DNA from: an uncultured Oscillospiraceae bacterium
Lineage (GTDB): Bacteria > Bacillota > Clostridia > Oscillospirales > Acutalibacteraceae
Assembly (NCBI GenBank): GCA_900545625.1
Contig: UQZS01000038.1
Coordinates: 1-18,331 of the forward strand
Length of the DNA: 18,331 nt
Reading direction: 5' to 3'
Shown one piece after another: positions 6,701 through 14,759 of this stretch (within the stretch, counting starts at the first letter, position 1; each line of letters opens with the position of its first letter). Under the pieces are notes generated by a model. The model was not told where the DNA came from. It did not search any database and saw nothing but the letters and a program-made list of their open reading frames with translations. The translations under genes were made by a program, and so were the position numbers.

Positions 6701-9178
6701 ATGATCGACCATATCGAGATCCGCGGTGCGCGGGTGCACAACCTTAAAAATATTGACGTGGATGTGCCGCTGCAAAAGATCGTCGGCATTGCGGGGGTAT
6801 CCGGCTCCGGGAAATCCTCGCTGGCTTTGGGCGTTTTGTATGCCGAGGGTTCGCGCCGGTATCTGGAGGCGCTGTCCACCTACACGCGCCGCCGTATGAC
6901 GCAGGCCGCCAAGGCGCAGGTGGACGAGGTGCTGTATGTGCCGGCGGCATTGGCGTTGCACCAGCGGCCGGGCGTACCGGGGATCCGCAGCACCTTCGGC
7001 ACGGGCACGGAACTGCTCAACAGCCTTCGGCTGATGTATTCCCGCTTAGCAAGCCACCGCTGCCCCAACGGGCACTACCTGCCCCCGACGCTTGCCGTCG
7101 CCGCCGGGCAGACATTGACCTGTCCGGACTGCGGGGCGACCTTTTATCCCCCGTCGGCGGAGGAACTCGCGTTTAACAGCCAGGGCGCCTGCCGCACCTG
7201 CGGCGGGACCGGGATCGTGCGCACGGTGGACCGCGCTACGTTGGTCCCGGACGATTCCCTGACCATCGACCAAGGCGCGGTTATGCCGTGGAAAACGCTG
7301 ATGTGGTCGCTGATGACCGATGTCTGCCGCGCCATGGGCGTGCGCACCGACATGCCCTTCCGAGAGCTTACGGAAGAAGAAAAGCACATCGTCTACGACG
7401 GGCCGGCGGTAAAGAAGCATATTTTCTACCATCCCAAAGGCTCCAATGATGCGGCGGAATTGGATTTCACCTATTTTTCTGCCGTGCACACCGTGGAAAA
7501 TGCCCTTGCCAAGGTCAAGGACGAAAAAGGCATGAAGCGGGTGGAGAGATTTTTGAAGCAGGACACCTGCCCGGACTGCGGCGGTTCACGGCTTTGTGAC
7601 GCGGCGCGCGCACCGCTGCTGCGGGGAATCTCGCTGGACGCCGCCTGCCAAATGACGCTGGAAGCGCTTGTGGACTGGGTCACCGGCGTGCCGGGGACGC
7701 TCCCGCCGGAGATGGTCACGATGGCGCAGAGCATTAGCGACGCGTTTCAGGGCATGGCAAAGCGGCTGATGGATCTGGGACTCGGCTACCTGACGCTCGA
7801 CCGCGCCGCCTCCACCCTCTCCACCGGCGAACGCCAGCGCATGCAGTTGGCAAGAGCGGTGCGCAACCGCACGACCGGCGTTTTGTATGTGCTCGACGAA
7901 CCCTCTATCGGGCTGCATCCGTCCAACATTGTGGGACTCACGGGCGTCATGCAGGACTTGGTCGCGGACGGCAACTCCGTGATCCTTGTGGATCACGATG
8001 CCCAAATTCTCTCGAAAGCCGACTGGATCTTGGAAATGGGACCCGGCGCCGGGGCGAGCGGCGGGAACGTGATCGCCGAAGGGACGGTCGAACAGCTGAC
8101 ACAAAACCCGGCTTCCAAGATCGGCCCGTTCCTGACCGGGGAACCAAGCGAAAGCCTGCGCCCGCCCGTCCCGAAGGACGCGCTGTTCGAGCTTGGGCGG
8201 CTGCACCTTTCGACCGACGCCATCCATACGGTCAAGCCCCTCGAAGTCGACATCCCCAAAGGGCGGCTGACTGTCGTGACGGGCGTGTCCGGCTCCGGCA
8301 AGACCACCTTGATCTTAGAAAGCCTGATCCCGGGGCTGCAGGCAAGCATCAACGGTGCGCCCCTGCCCGCGCACGTCCGCGCCGTAGACGCCGAGGGCAT
8401 CGACCAAGTCAAGCTTATTGACGCGACGCCGATCGGCATCAACGTGCGCTCCACCGTCGCGACCTATGCCAATGTCCACGACGAGCTGCGCAAGATCTTT
8501 GCGCGCACGCCGGAGGCAAAAGCCCTTGGCTACAAGGCCGGGGATTTTTCCTACAACACCGGTCGCCTGCGCTGCCCGACCTGCGACGGGACCGGGGAGA
8601 TCAGTCTGGACGTCCAGTTCCTGCCGGACGTGGACATCCCCTGCCCGGCCTGCCGCGGGACGCGCTATGGCACAGACGCGGGAAAGGTCCATTGGGAAAA
8701 CAAGGCGGGCAAGCGGTATACGCTCCCTGAGCTTATGGCGATGGACGTACACACGGCGCTCGACGCAGTCCAGGATATGCGCTTGGTCCGAGAGCGTTTG
8801 CAGGTGCTTGCGGACCTGGGGCTTGGCTATCTGACCTTAGGGGAGGAGACACCGAGCCTTTCCGGCGGTGAAGCCCAGCGGTTAAAGCTCGCCAGCGAGA
8901 TGGGCAAGGGACAGTCGGACACGCTGTTTGTGTTCGACGAGCCCACCATCGGCCTTCATCCGCTGGATGTGCGGACGCTGCTCGGGGTCTTCCAAACTTT
9001 GATCGAGCACGGCGCCACCGTGGTGGTCATCGAGCATGACCTCGACGTGATCCGCAGCGCGGACTACCTGATCGACATGGGGCCGGGCGGCGGCGAGGCA
9101 GGCGGGCGCATTGTTGCCGCCGGCACGCCCGAAGAGATCCGCCGCACGCCGGAAAGCGTGACGGGGCGGTTTCTGTAA
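6701..9178 (+). CDS. UvrA2-type (class II) excinuclease ABC-like ATPase
   Basis: An 825-residue duplicated ABC ATPase of the UvrA family. First half: Walker A GVSGSGKS (32-39), zinc-site Cys141/144/164/167, signature STGERQR (374-380), Walker [11 protein letters not shown] (Asp399, Glu400). Second half: Walker A GVSGSGKT (528-535), Cys625/628/648/651, signature LSGGEAQR (near 720-727), Walker [11 protein letters not shown] (Asp746, Glu747). Canonical UvrA is about 940 residues with its first zinc cysteine near 253. Here it is at 141, so roughly 110 residues between the first Walker A and the first zinc site are missing, which is where the UvrB-binding domain lies. That defines UvrA2/DrrC-like proteins, linked to tolerance of DNA-binding drugs rather than to classical excision repair. 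ATG 6701 has AGGGA upstream; the in-frame 6647 start has no such site. It stands alone between promoter and terminator. Confidence 0.92.
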   Translation: MIDHIEIRGARVHNLKNIDVDVPLQKIVGIAGVSGSGKSSLALGVLYAEGSRRYLEALSTYTRRRMTQAAKAQVDEVLYVPAALALHQRPGVPGIRSTFGTGTELLNSLRLMYSRLASHRCPNGHYLPPTLAVAAGQTLTCPDCGATFYPPSAEELAFNSQGACRTCGGTGIVRTVDRATLVPDDSLTIDQGAVMPWKTLMWSLMTDVCRAMGVRTDMPFRELTEEEKHIVYDGPAVKKHIFYHPKGSNDAAELDFTYFSAVHTVENALAKVKDEKGMKRVERFLKQDTCPDCGGSRLCDAARAPLLRGISLDAACQMTLEALVDWVTGVPGTLPPEMVTMAQSISDAFQGMAKRLMDLGLGYLTLDRAASTLSTGERQRMQLARAVRNRTTGVLYVLDEPSIGLHPSNIVGLTGVMQDLVADGNSVILVDHDAQILSKADWILEMGPGAGASGGNVIAEGTVEQLTQNPASKIGPFLTGEPSESLRPPVPKDALFELGRLHLSTDAIHTVKPLEVDIPKGRLTVVTGVSGSGKTTLILESLIPGLQASINGAPLPAHVRAVDAEGIDQVKLIDATPIGINVRSTVATYANVHDELRKIFARTPEAKALGYKAGDFSYNTGRLRCPTCDGTGEISLDVQFLPDVDIPCPACRGTRYGTDAGKVHWENKAGKRYTLPELMAMDVHTALDAVQDMRLVRERLQVLADLGLGYLTLGEETPSLSGGEAQRLKLASEMGKGQSDTLFVFDEPTIGLHPLDVRTLLGVFQTLIEHGATVVVIEHDLDVIRSADYLIDMGPGGGEAGGRIVAAGTPEEIRRTPESVTGRFL

Positions 9179-9185
9179 AAATTTT

Positions 9186-9210
9186 GCGTGTCTGTCGCAG
9201 ACAGACGCGC
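9186..9210 (+). repeat. Hairpin just after the UvrA2-type gene
   Basis: Eleven-base arms at 9186-9196 and 9200-9210 pair with one wobble around a GCA loop, 7 nt after the stop codon. No T-run follows, so it may protect the transcript's 3' end or assist the terminator 19 nt later. Confidence 0.5.
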
Positions 9211-9228
9211 TGTTGCTTTTCGCATATT

Positions 9229-9252
9229 GCCGCCCTCTTGGGCGGCTTTTTT
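9229..9252 (+). terminator. Intrinsic terminator of the UvrA2-type gene
   Basis: GCCGCCC (9229-9235), loop TCTT, GGGCGGC (9240-9246), then six T. A textbook terminator separating this gene from the transporter operon. Confidence 0.85.
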
Positions 9253-9279
9253 CTGTTCAGACAATTATTCACGTTATCC

Positions 9280-9308
9280 TTGACATTATTTTCCTGTTCC
9301 TGTAATAT
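9280..9308 (+). promoter_or_regulatory. Promoter of the transporter-glycosidase operon
   Basis: TTGACA (9280-9285), 17-bp spacer, TAATAT (9303-9308). An inverted repeat AATATA (9304-9309) with TATATT (9316-9321) covers the -10 and predicted start and could be an operator. The leader before the first gene is unusually long, about 150 nt, with no recognised riboswitch. No regulator gene is adjacent. Confidence 0.6.
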
Positions 9309-9461
9309 AAAATTATATATTCTGTACAAGATATTCAGATCCACCGCTGATTTTGCGGATTGGGAAGATTTTTCTGCGCACTGCACGCCGGAACGTGTAT
9401 CTTTTGGGAAAACTCCTATTATATGCACATCTGCAAAATCGCTTGGAAAGGAGCTTTGTCT

Positions 9462-10850
9462 ATGCAAACGGCAGAGAAGCTGCGCCCGTTCGGCGCGCGC
9501 GACAAGATCGGGTACGCCATGGGGGATCTCGGCTGCAACCTTTCGTTCCAGCTGATTTCCTCATATATGTTCCTGTTTTACACACAATGCATCGGGCTTA
9601 CGACCAAGAATTGGGCCTGGATCATTGTGGTATCGAAAATTTGGGATGCGGTCAACGACATTATTATCGGCGGCATGGTAGATCGGCACAGGCTCAGTAA
9701 AAAAAGTAAGTTCATGCCGTGGATCGCCATCGGCTCGGTGGGGCTTCTGGCTTTTTCGATCCTTTTGTTTTTGCCCGTGCAGCAGCTCTCGCAGGCCGGC
9801 AAAGCGATCTGGTGCCTTTTGATCTATGGGCTGTATACGACCGCTTACACCATGGTCAATGTTCCATACGGTTCCCTGCACTCCGTCATCACCGAGGACC
9901 CGAAGCAGCGCACCTCGCTTTCCACCTTCCGCAGCATCGGTGCGGGTGTTGCCGCTGTTCTCGTCATGCTGCTTCCGCAGGTTGTGTATGTGAACAATGT
10001 GCTTTCGGAAAGCCGGATGTTCCTCGTGGCTGTCGTATTTTCCGTGGTGGCCTTTTTTGTGTTTATCCTGCTTCGCAAAATGGTGACGGAACGTGTCGTT
10101 CGCGAGGAACGCGTAGAAAAGGTCAGCTATCTTTCCACGATCAAGTCCTTTTTCACGAACCGCGCGCTGCTCGCCATCACTATCGCGACCTTCGCTGTTG
10201 TGGCGTTTCACAATTCCTCTGCTTCGGTCAACAACCTGGTATTCCAATTTTATTTCCATGATGCGGAAAAAGCGTCTTTCGCCATGATCGCCTCCTATGT
10301 GCCGCTGCTGGCGCTCATGCCGTTCGCCTCTACGATTGTCGGCAAGGTCGGCAAAAAGCGGTTCATCGTCCTCGGGGGCTTGGGCAGTATGCTTGCGGGT
10401 ATTCTGATGCTGTTCCTGCCCATCACGCCCGACACAAAAGGCATGGTGCTGTATATCGCCGGGCTGATGCTTGTCAATATCGGCGGCTGCGTGTTCCAGA
10501 TCATCGTGTGGGCGATCGTTGCCGACTGCATTGAAATGAGCTACCGCAAAAAGGGCGTGCGCGAGGAAGGGTCGCTTTACGCGATCTATTCCTTCTTCCG
10601 CAATCTCGCGCAGGGCGTCGGCTCCGCCGTTGTGGCGCTGTCTTTGAGCGCGGTCGGCTATGTGGAATCCGCCCCCGTGCAGACCGACGAAGCCTCCGCA
10701 GGGTTCAAGACATTGTACATCCTGCTGCTCGTCGCAGGGCTTGCGGTCATGACGGTCTCTATGAAATTCATCTATAACATCGACCTCAAGCAGGAGCAGG
10801 CGTTTGCCCCGGCAAACGGAGACGCTGCGGAAACCATGCAAGGAGAATGA
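9462..10850 (+). CDS. GPH-family glycoside/cation symporter
   Basis: A 462-residue integral membrane protein of the major facilitator superfamily, glycoside-pentoside-hexuronide:cation symporter group (melibiose-carrier-like), importing a glycoside with a cation. About twelve hydrophobic segments are visible. The first helix has the family start GYAMGDLGCNLSFQ (17-30), and WDAVND (61-66) matches the MelB motif whose Asp and Asn residues bind the coupling cation (here Asp62, Asn65, Asp66). GGMVDR follows in the loop after helix 2. ATG 9462 is chosen for AAAGGAG at 9447-9453; an in-frame 9360 start lies in the leader. Its last codons contain the ribosome site of the next gene, three bases before that gene's ATG, so the two are translationally coupled. 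The substrate is unknown, probably what the partner glycosidase cleaves. Confidence 0.92.
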   Translation: MQTAEKLRPFGARDKIGYAMGDLGCNLSFQLISSYMFLFYTQCIGLTTKNWAWIIVVSKIWDAVNDIIIGGMVDRHRLSKKSKFMPWIAIGSVGLLAFSILLFLPVQQLSQAGKAIWCLLIYGLYTTAYTMVNVPYGSLHSVITEDPKQRTSLSTFRSIGAGVAAVLVMLLPQVVYVNNVLSESRMFLVAVVFSVVAFFVFILLRKMVTERVVREERVEKVSYLSTIKSFFTNRALLAITIATFAVVAFHNSSASVNNLVFQFYFHDAEKASFAMIASYVPLLALMPFASTIVGKVGKKRFIVLGGLGSMLAGILMLFLPITPDTKGMVLYIAGLMLVNIGGCVFQIIVWAIVADCIEMSYRKKGVREEGSLYAIYSFFRNLAQGVGSAVVALSLSAVGYVESAPVQTDEASAGFKTLYILLLVAGLAVMTVSMKFIYNIDLKQEQAFAPANGDAAETMQGE

Positions 10851-10853
10851 CTT

Positions 10854-13139
10854 ATGCGTAATACAAAGCTTATCGATCAGGGCTGGCTGTTCAAAAAGGA
10901 TGCGGATTACTCGCCCGACATGATGCTTACGGACTTCGAGGCACTCGACCTGCCGTACACCTGGAACGGTTCTGACGGGCAGGACGGCGGCAACGACTAT
11001 TTCCGCGGGAAGGGCTGTTTTGTCAAGTCCCTTGCCGCTTCGGACTTGCCCGAAGGCGCAGAGCGCTATATTCAATTTGACGGCGTGAACTCGTCCGCCG
11101 AGATCTATTGGAACGGCGAAAAGATCGCCGCGCACGACGGCGGATATTCGACTTTTCGTGTGCGCCTGCCCGAAGCACTCGAAGAAAACCTGCTCGCGGT
11201 AGTCGCGGACAACGCGCCGAACGACCACGTATATCCGCAAATGGCGGACTTCACGTTTTACGGCGGCATTTACCGCGACGTAACGCTCATCGGCGTGCCT
11301 GAAAACCATTTTGACCTGCTGTGGAACGGTGCGCCGGGCCTGATGGTCACCCCCGTTATGGAGGGGAAGGACTGCGCCGTTACGGTCAAGACGTTTGTGC
11401 AGTGCAAAACGCCGTGCGGCATTCGCTATGAGATCCTTGCGGACAATGAAACGGTGTTGACGGCGGAGGTCACATCAGATAGCACGGAAACGACGATGCG
11501 CCTTACAAACGCGCATCTTTGGGACGGCATACATGACCCGTATCTCTATACACTTCGTGCGACGCTTTTGCTCGGCGGGGAGGCACAGGACGAGGTCTCC
11601 GCGCGTTTCGGCTGCCGTAGCTTCCGCATGGATGCACAGGAGGGCTTTTTCTTAAACGGCAAGCCCTATCCCCTTCGCGGCGTTTCGCGCCATCAGGACC
11701 GGCCCGGCATCGGCAATGCGCTGAAGTCGGAACATCATAAAGAGGATATAGACCTCATCTGCGAAATGGGCGCGAACACGATTCGGCTCGCCCACTACCA
11801 GCACGCGCAGGCGTTTTATGACCTGTGCGACGAACGCGGGCTGGTCGTTTGGGCAGAGATTCCGTATATCTCGCAGCACCTGCCGAACGGCGTGGAAAAC
11901 ACCAAAACGCAGCTAACGGAGCTCATCTGCCAGAACTACAACCATCCCTGCATCGTGACATGGGGCCTTTCCAACGAGATCACAATGCACGGCGCGGCGG
12001 ATAAAGGGCTTTTAGACAATCACAAAATGCTCAACGACTTGGCACACAGCTTAGATAAAACCCGCCCCACGACGCTCGCGGTGCTGACGATGTGCGGCAT
12101 GGACGAAGCCTATGTGCACATGACGGACATCGTCTCCTACAACCACTACTTCGGTTGGTACGGCGGGACAGTCGATATGTACGGACCGTGGTTCGACCGC
12201 TTCCACAAAAAATACCCGAACCGCGCCATCGGCATCAGCGAATACGGCTGCGAGGCGCTCGACTGGCATACCTCAGAGCCCGTGCAGGGGGATTATACCG
12301 AGGAGTATCAGGCGTATTACCACGAAGAACTCATCAAGCAGATCATAGACCGCCCCTACCTTTGGGCAACGCATGTTTGGAATATGTTTGACTTTGCCGC
12401 CGATGCCAGAGCCGAAGGCGGTGAAAACGGCATGAACCACAAGGGGCTTGTGACCTTTGACCGCAAATACAAAAAAGACAGCTTTTACGCCTACAAGGCA
12501 TGGCTCTCCAACGAACCGTTCGTGCACATCTGCGGCAAGCGGTATGTGCGGCGCGCGGAAGATGTGACCAAGGTCACGGTGTATTCCAACCGCGACGAAG
12601 TAGAGCTGTTTGCCAACGGCAAGAGCGTCGGCGTACAGCAAAAGGGCAAATACCCGTTCTTCTATTTCAATGTGCAAAACGAGGGTGAAACGGTGCTCGT
12701 CGCAAAGGCGGGCGAAAGCACGGATGAAGCAAAGCTTCAAAAGGTCGAGCAGTTCGACGAAAGCTACCGCATGAAAGAGGCCGGCGGCGTCATCAACTGG
12801 TTTGAGATCACGACGCCGGAGGGGTATTTTTCCGTCAACGACACCATCGGGAGCATCCTTTCTACGGCGCGCGGCAAGCTGTTTATGCTGAAATTTGCGA
12901 AGGTACTGCTGTCCGGGCTGAAAGGTGATTCTGAGCAAAAGCCCAAAGAAAAGAAAAAAGGCGTAAATTCCAAAGTCCGTTCCGTTTCGGGCTTTACGCT
13001 CAACCGTACCATGTTTGACATGGCAAAGGGCTTTACCGTAAAGCGCGTGTTCGCGATGCTCGGCGGCAAATTCACGAAAGAGCAGATTTTGGATCTGAAT
13101 AAGTCCTTAAATAAAATCAAAAAGCCGAAAGCAAATTAA
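10854..13139 (+). CDS. GH2 glycosidase (beta-galactosidase/beta-glucuronidase type)
   Basis: A 761-residue cytoplasmic glycoside hydrolase family 2 enzyme; no signal peptide is visible. Order: N-terminal sugar-binding beta domain with GxxYFRGKGCF-type segment (about 1-150), immunoglobulin-like domain (about 170-260), TIM barrel (about 270-560). RGVSRHQD opens the barrel. Glu375 in WGLSNE is the predicted acid/base and Glu463 in ISEYG the nucleophile. Asn528-His-Lys530 fits the N-x-K motif of beta-glucuronidases, but similar N-x-KGLVTxDRK segments also occur in GH2 beta-galactosidases, so substrate is open. A DUF4982-like beta domain (ELFANGKSVG) follows near 575-635. The last 120 residues, including a Lys-rich linker near 696-706, are an extension I cannot assign. 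Its AGGAGA ribosome site lies in the symporter gene, so import and hydrolysis are co-expressed. Confidence 0.9.
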   Translation: MRNTKLIDQGWLFKKDADYSPDMMLTDFEALDLPYTWNGSDGQDGGNDYFRGKGCFVKSLAASDLPEGAERYIQFDGVNSSAEIYWNGEKIAAHDGGYSTFRVRLPEALEENLLAVVADNAPNDHVYPQMADFTFYGGIYRDVTLIGVPENHFDLLWNGAPGLMVTPVMEGKDCAVTVKTFVQCKTPCGIRYEILADNETVLTAEVTSDSTETTMRLTNAHLWDGIHDPYLYTLRATLLLGGEAQDEVSARFGCRSFRMDAQEGFFLNGKPYPLRGVSRHQDRPGIGNALKSEHHKEDIDLICEMGANTIRLAHYQHAQAFYDLCDERGLVVWAEIPYISQHLPNGVENTKTQLTELICQNYNHPCIVTWGLSNEITMHGAADKGLLDNHKMLNDLAHSLDKTRPTTLAVLTMCGMDEAYVHMTDIVSYNHYFGWYGGTVDMYGPWFDRFHKKYPNRAIGISEYGCEALDWHTSEPVQGDYTEEYQAYYHEELIKQIIDRPYLWATHVWNMFDFAADARAEGGENGMNHKGLVTFDRKYKKDSFYAYKAWLSNEPFVHICGKRYVRRAEDVTKVTVYSNRDEVELFANGKSVGVQQKGKYPFFYFNVQNEGETVLVAKAGESTDEAKLQKVEQFDESYRMKEAGGVINWFEITTPEGYFSVNDTIGSILSTARGKLFMLKFAKVLLSGLKGDSEQKPKEKKKGVNSKVRSVSGFTLNRTMFDMAKGFTVKRVFAMLGGKFTKEQILDLNKSLNKIKKPKAN

Positions 13140-13152
13140 CGGCTTGCAAAGG

Positions 13153-13190
13153 AACAGCGGGTATCCGAAAAACGGATACCCGCTGTTTTC
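13153..13190 (+). terminator. Terminator between the glycosidase and the convergent HxlR gene
   Basis: Perfect 15-base arms at 13153-13167 and 13173-13187 around an AAAAA loop, ending in TTTTC. It serves the plus-strand operon; the HxlR stop codon at 13189-13191 abuts it, so it may also end the opposite transcript, although the T-run there is poor. Confidence 0.85.
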
Positions 13191-13518
13191 AGTTTTGCGA
13201 AGCCTTGTACTCTTCTCCCCAGTCCTTCATCGCGTCCAAAATGGGTTTCAGGCTTTTGCCGAGATCGGTTAAGGAGTATTCCACGCGCGGCGGCACCTCC
13301 GCGAAAACCTCGCGGTGCACAAGCCCGTTCGCCTCCATATCCCGAAGCTGTGCGGTCAGCACCTTTTGGCTTACGCTGCCGATCGACTTTTTCAGTTCTC
13401 CAAAACGCTTGGTTCCCGGCAAAAGATCCCGCAGGATCAGCACCTTCCACTTGTCGCCGATAAGTGTCAGCGTCGTCTCCACCGGGCAGGCGGGCAGTTC
13501 TTTCTTTGCTTCTTGCAT
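13189..13518 (-). CDS. HxlR-family winged-helix transcriptional regulator
   Basis: A 109-residue single-domain regulator. Residues 10-28 (ACPVETTLTLIGDKWKVLI) carry the hallmark HxlR start, with a lone Cys11 that in several family members senses electrophiles or oxidants. FGELKKSIGSVSQKVLTAQLRDMEANGLV is the recognition-helix region, and RVEYSLTDLGKSL the wing. Such proteins are dimeric DNA-binding repressors or activators of oxidoreductase and stress genes. ATG 13518 is preceded by GGAAGG at about nine bases. The upstream DNA contains two GATTGT repeats (13537-13552) and then a TnpV remnant, so the original promoter may have been replaced. The flavoprotein gene further upstream on the same strand is a plausible target, but this is inferred. 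Confidence 0.9.
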   Translation of the reverse strand: MQEAKKELPACPVETTLTLIGDKWKVLILRDLLPGTKRFGELKKSIGSVSQKVLTAQLRDMEANGLVHREVFAEVPPRVEYSLTDLGKSLKPILDAMKDWGEEYKASQN

Positions 13519-13536
13519 GTTTTACGCCTTCCATCC

Positions 13537-13552
13537 GATTGTTTCTGATTGT
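13537..13552. promoter_or_regulatory. Possible HxlR operator (paired GATTGT)
   Basis: GATTGT at 13537-13542 and 13547-13552, a 10-bp period that places both on one face of the helix. It lies between the HxlR start and the TnpV stub, where an autoregulatory site would be expected. Only two short copies, so chance is possible. Confidence 0.3.
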
Positions 13553-13554
13553 AA

Positions 13555-13686
13555 CTAATGTCGCCGGTATCGTTGTCCCCAAACTCCGATTTCAATTTCT
13601 TTTTCGGGCGGTATTATCAGATTGGGAAGTTCATAATCGCCTTGCCGGGTATATGTGCCGCCTGCTTCTTCATAAATGCTTTTCAT
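13555..13686 (-). pseudogene. tnpV: TnpV transposon protein, N-terminal remnant
   Basis: A 43-residue open frame on the minus strand with AGGAGG before its ATG. The product begins MKSIYEEAGGTYTRQGDYEL and continues through LPNLIIPPEKEIEIGVWGQRYRRH, matching from memory the N-terminus of TnpV proteins found in Clostridia transposons (about 120 residues). The usual continuation with a Tyr-Leu-Lys-rich helical domain is missing and a stop follows GQRYRRH. It is therefore a truncated relic, presumably left by a decayed mobile element that inserted or recombined just upstream of the HxlR gene. It may now supply the transcript for HxlR, since both read leftwards and are 36 bp apart. Confidence 0.65.
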
Positions 13687-13780
13687 CGTAAAAACCTCCT
13701 GTGTTTTATGATATTTTCATTCTACAGAAGATTCTCAGGAAAAACCAAAGTGCCGATTACAGTTTTAACGATATATACAG

Positions 13781-13811
13781 AAAAAGAGTACGAATCCTTC
13801 AATCCGTACTC
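13781..13811 (-). terminator. Terminator of the flavoprotein gene
   Basis: Arms GAGTACG (13786-13792) and CGTACTC (13805-13811) form a stem that, read on the minus strand, is followed by five T (13785-13781). It sits about 95 bp past the stop of the flavoprotein gene and should prevent read-through into the TnpV stub and HxlR. Confidence 0.7.
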
Positions 13812-13906
13812 TCGTTTCTACCCTGCAATGCCGGTTTCTGCGTGTTTTCAGGATACTGCCTTATACACACTCAGCAAATTGCCCGAGGTCGTTTCAGTTA
13901 TACCCT

Positions 13907-14524
13907 TCAGCGAATGAAATTTGTGCGGATGAACGGTTCTTTTTCGGGCAGGCCGTACTTTTCCTTGCCGAGCGCGATGCTTTTCATCAAAAACGTCATA
14001 TTGCGCGCAAGCGTGCGCATACCCTGCAAGCCCTCCGCGTCCCCGGCGGCTTCGCCTGCCTCTCTGCCGTGGACACTGTTCCAATACTGCCCGGACGCGA
14101 CGGGCATGCCGCTTATGGTGAAATACTTGTTCAGCTCGTCAAACGTCGCCGAAAGCCCGCCGCGGCGCGCCGCCACAACGCTTGCGCCCACCTTCATGGT
14201 TTTGTCAAACGGCGTGCTGTAAAACAGGCGGTCCAAAACCGCGATGAGCGTCGCATTCGCGGAGGCGTAATACACGGGCGAGGCGACCACCAGCCCGTCG
14301 CATGCCTCAAACTTCGGCGCAAGTTCATTGACAACATCGTCAAACACACATTTCCCGCGTTTTGCGCAGGTACCGCAGGCGATGCAGCCGCGCACATCCA
14401 TGCTCCCGACACGCACCGTCTCGACCTCGACGCCCTCGGAAACAAAGATTTTTTCCATTTCCGCAAGCGCAATCGCCGTATTGCCCTTGGCGCGCGGGCT
14501 GCCGTTGATCATCAAAACCTTCAT
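13907..14524 (-). CDS. Iron-sulfur flavoprotein / NAD(P)H-dependent FMN reductase family
   Basis: A 205-residue flavodoxin-fold protein. The N-terminus MKVLMINGSPRAKGNT (1-16) contains the FMN phosphate-binding loop. Cys47, Cys50, Cys53 and Cys59 (C-x2-C-x2-C-x5-C) form the compact cysteine motif that binds a 4Fe-4S cluster in Isf-type iron-sulfur flavoproteins. SPVYYASANA (near 81-90) is the second flavin-contacting loop. These proteins move electrons from NAD(P)H or ferredoxin and may reduce quinones, nitro-compounds or oxygen species; the partner here is unknown. ATG 14524 is preferred over ATG 14530 because the AGGAAG ribosome site is too close to the earlier one. It has its own promoter and terminator. 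HxlR regulators often sit near such genes. Confidence 0.88.
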   Translation of the reverse strand: MKVLMINGSPRAKGNTAIALAEMEKIFVSEGVEVETVRVGSMDVRGCIACGTCAKRGKCVFDDVVNELAPKFEACDGLVVASPVYYASANATLIAVLDRLFYSTPFDKTMKVGASVVAARRGGLSATFDELNKYFTISGMPVASGQYWNSVHGREAGEAAGDAEGLQGMRTLARNMTFLMKSIALGKEKYGLPEKEPFIRTNFIR

Positions 14525-14600
14525 ATGCATGCTTCCTTTCCAAGTTCCGGTTACGCCGCCTATCGTTTTTTACATCACGCATAAGCGGCGGATATATTTT

Positions 14601-14629
14601 ATTGTATCACGACGTTTCTCCCCCGTCAA
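14601..14629 (-). promoter_or_regulatory. Promoter of the flavoprotein gene
   Basis: On the minus strand, TTGACG (14629-14624), 17-bp spacer, TACAAT (14606-14601), 77 bp before the start codon. Inverted CCGCC/GGCGG segments in the leader could be regulatory but are widely spaced. Confidence 0.6.
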
Positions 14630-14646
14630 CGCGCCGCTTGCGCGCA

Positions 14647-14683
14647 AAAGCGCGGGAAAGCCGAAACGGCTTCCCCGCGCTTT
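14647..14683 (-). terminator. Terminator after the ogt-like gene
   Basis: Seventeen-base arms at 14647-14663 and 14667-14683 pair with one mismatch around an AAA loop. It is very GC-rich, with short A/T tracts on both sides, and lies about 75 bp past the ogt stop on the minus strand. It may work in both directions. Confidence 0.65.
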
Positions 14684-14759
14684 ACTTTATCGTATTCAAC
14701 CATACTGTTCTGCACAGTCTGCATAAGGGCACAGAAGCGGTTTTCTCCGCTTGCCGCCC

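Noticed and set aside
7586..8454. Minus-strand open frames within the UvrA2-type gene
   Set aside because: The plus strand carries intact ABC ATPase motifs throughout; these frames show no motif.
9561..11309. 582-codon open frame on the minus strand opposite the symporter and the glycosidase start
   Set aside because: His/Arg/Asp-rich product without domain signs, crossing two well-supported genes; a shadow frame.
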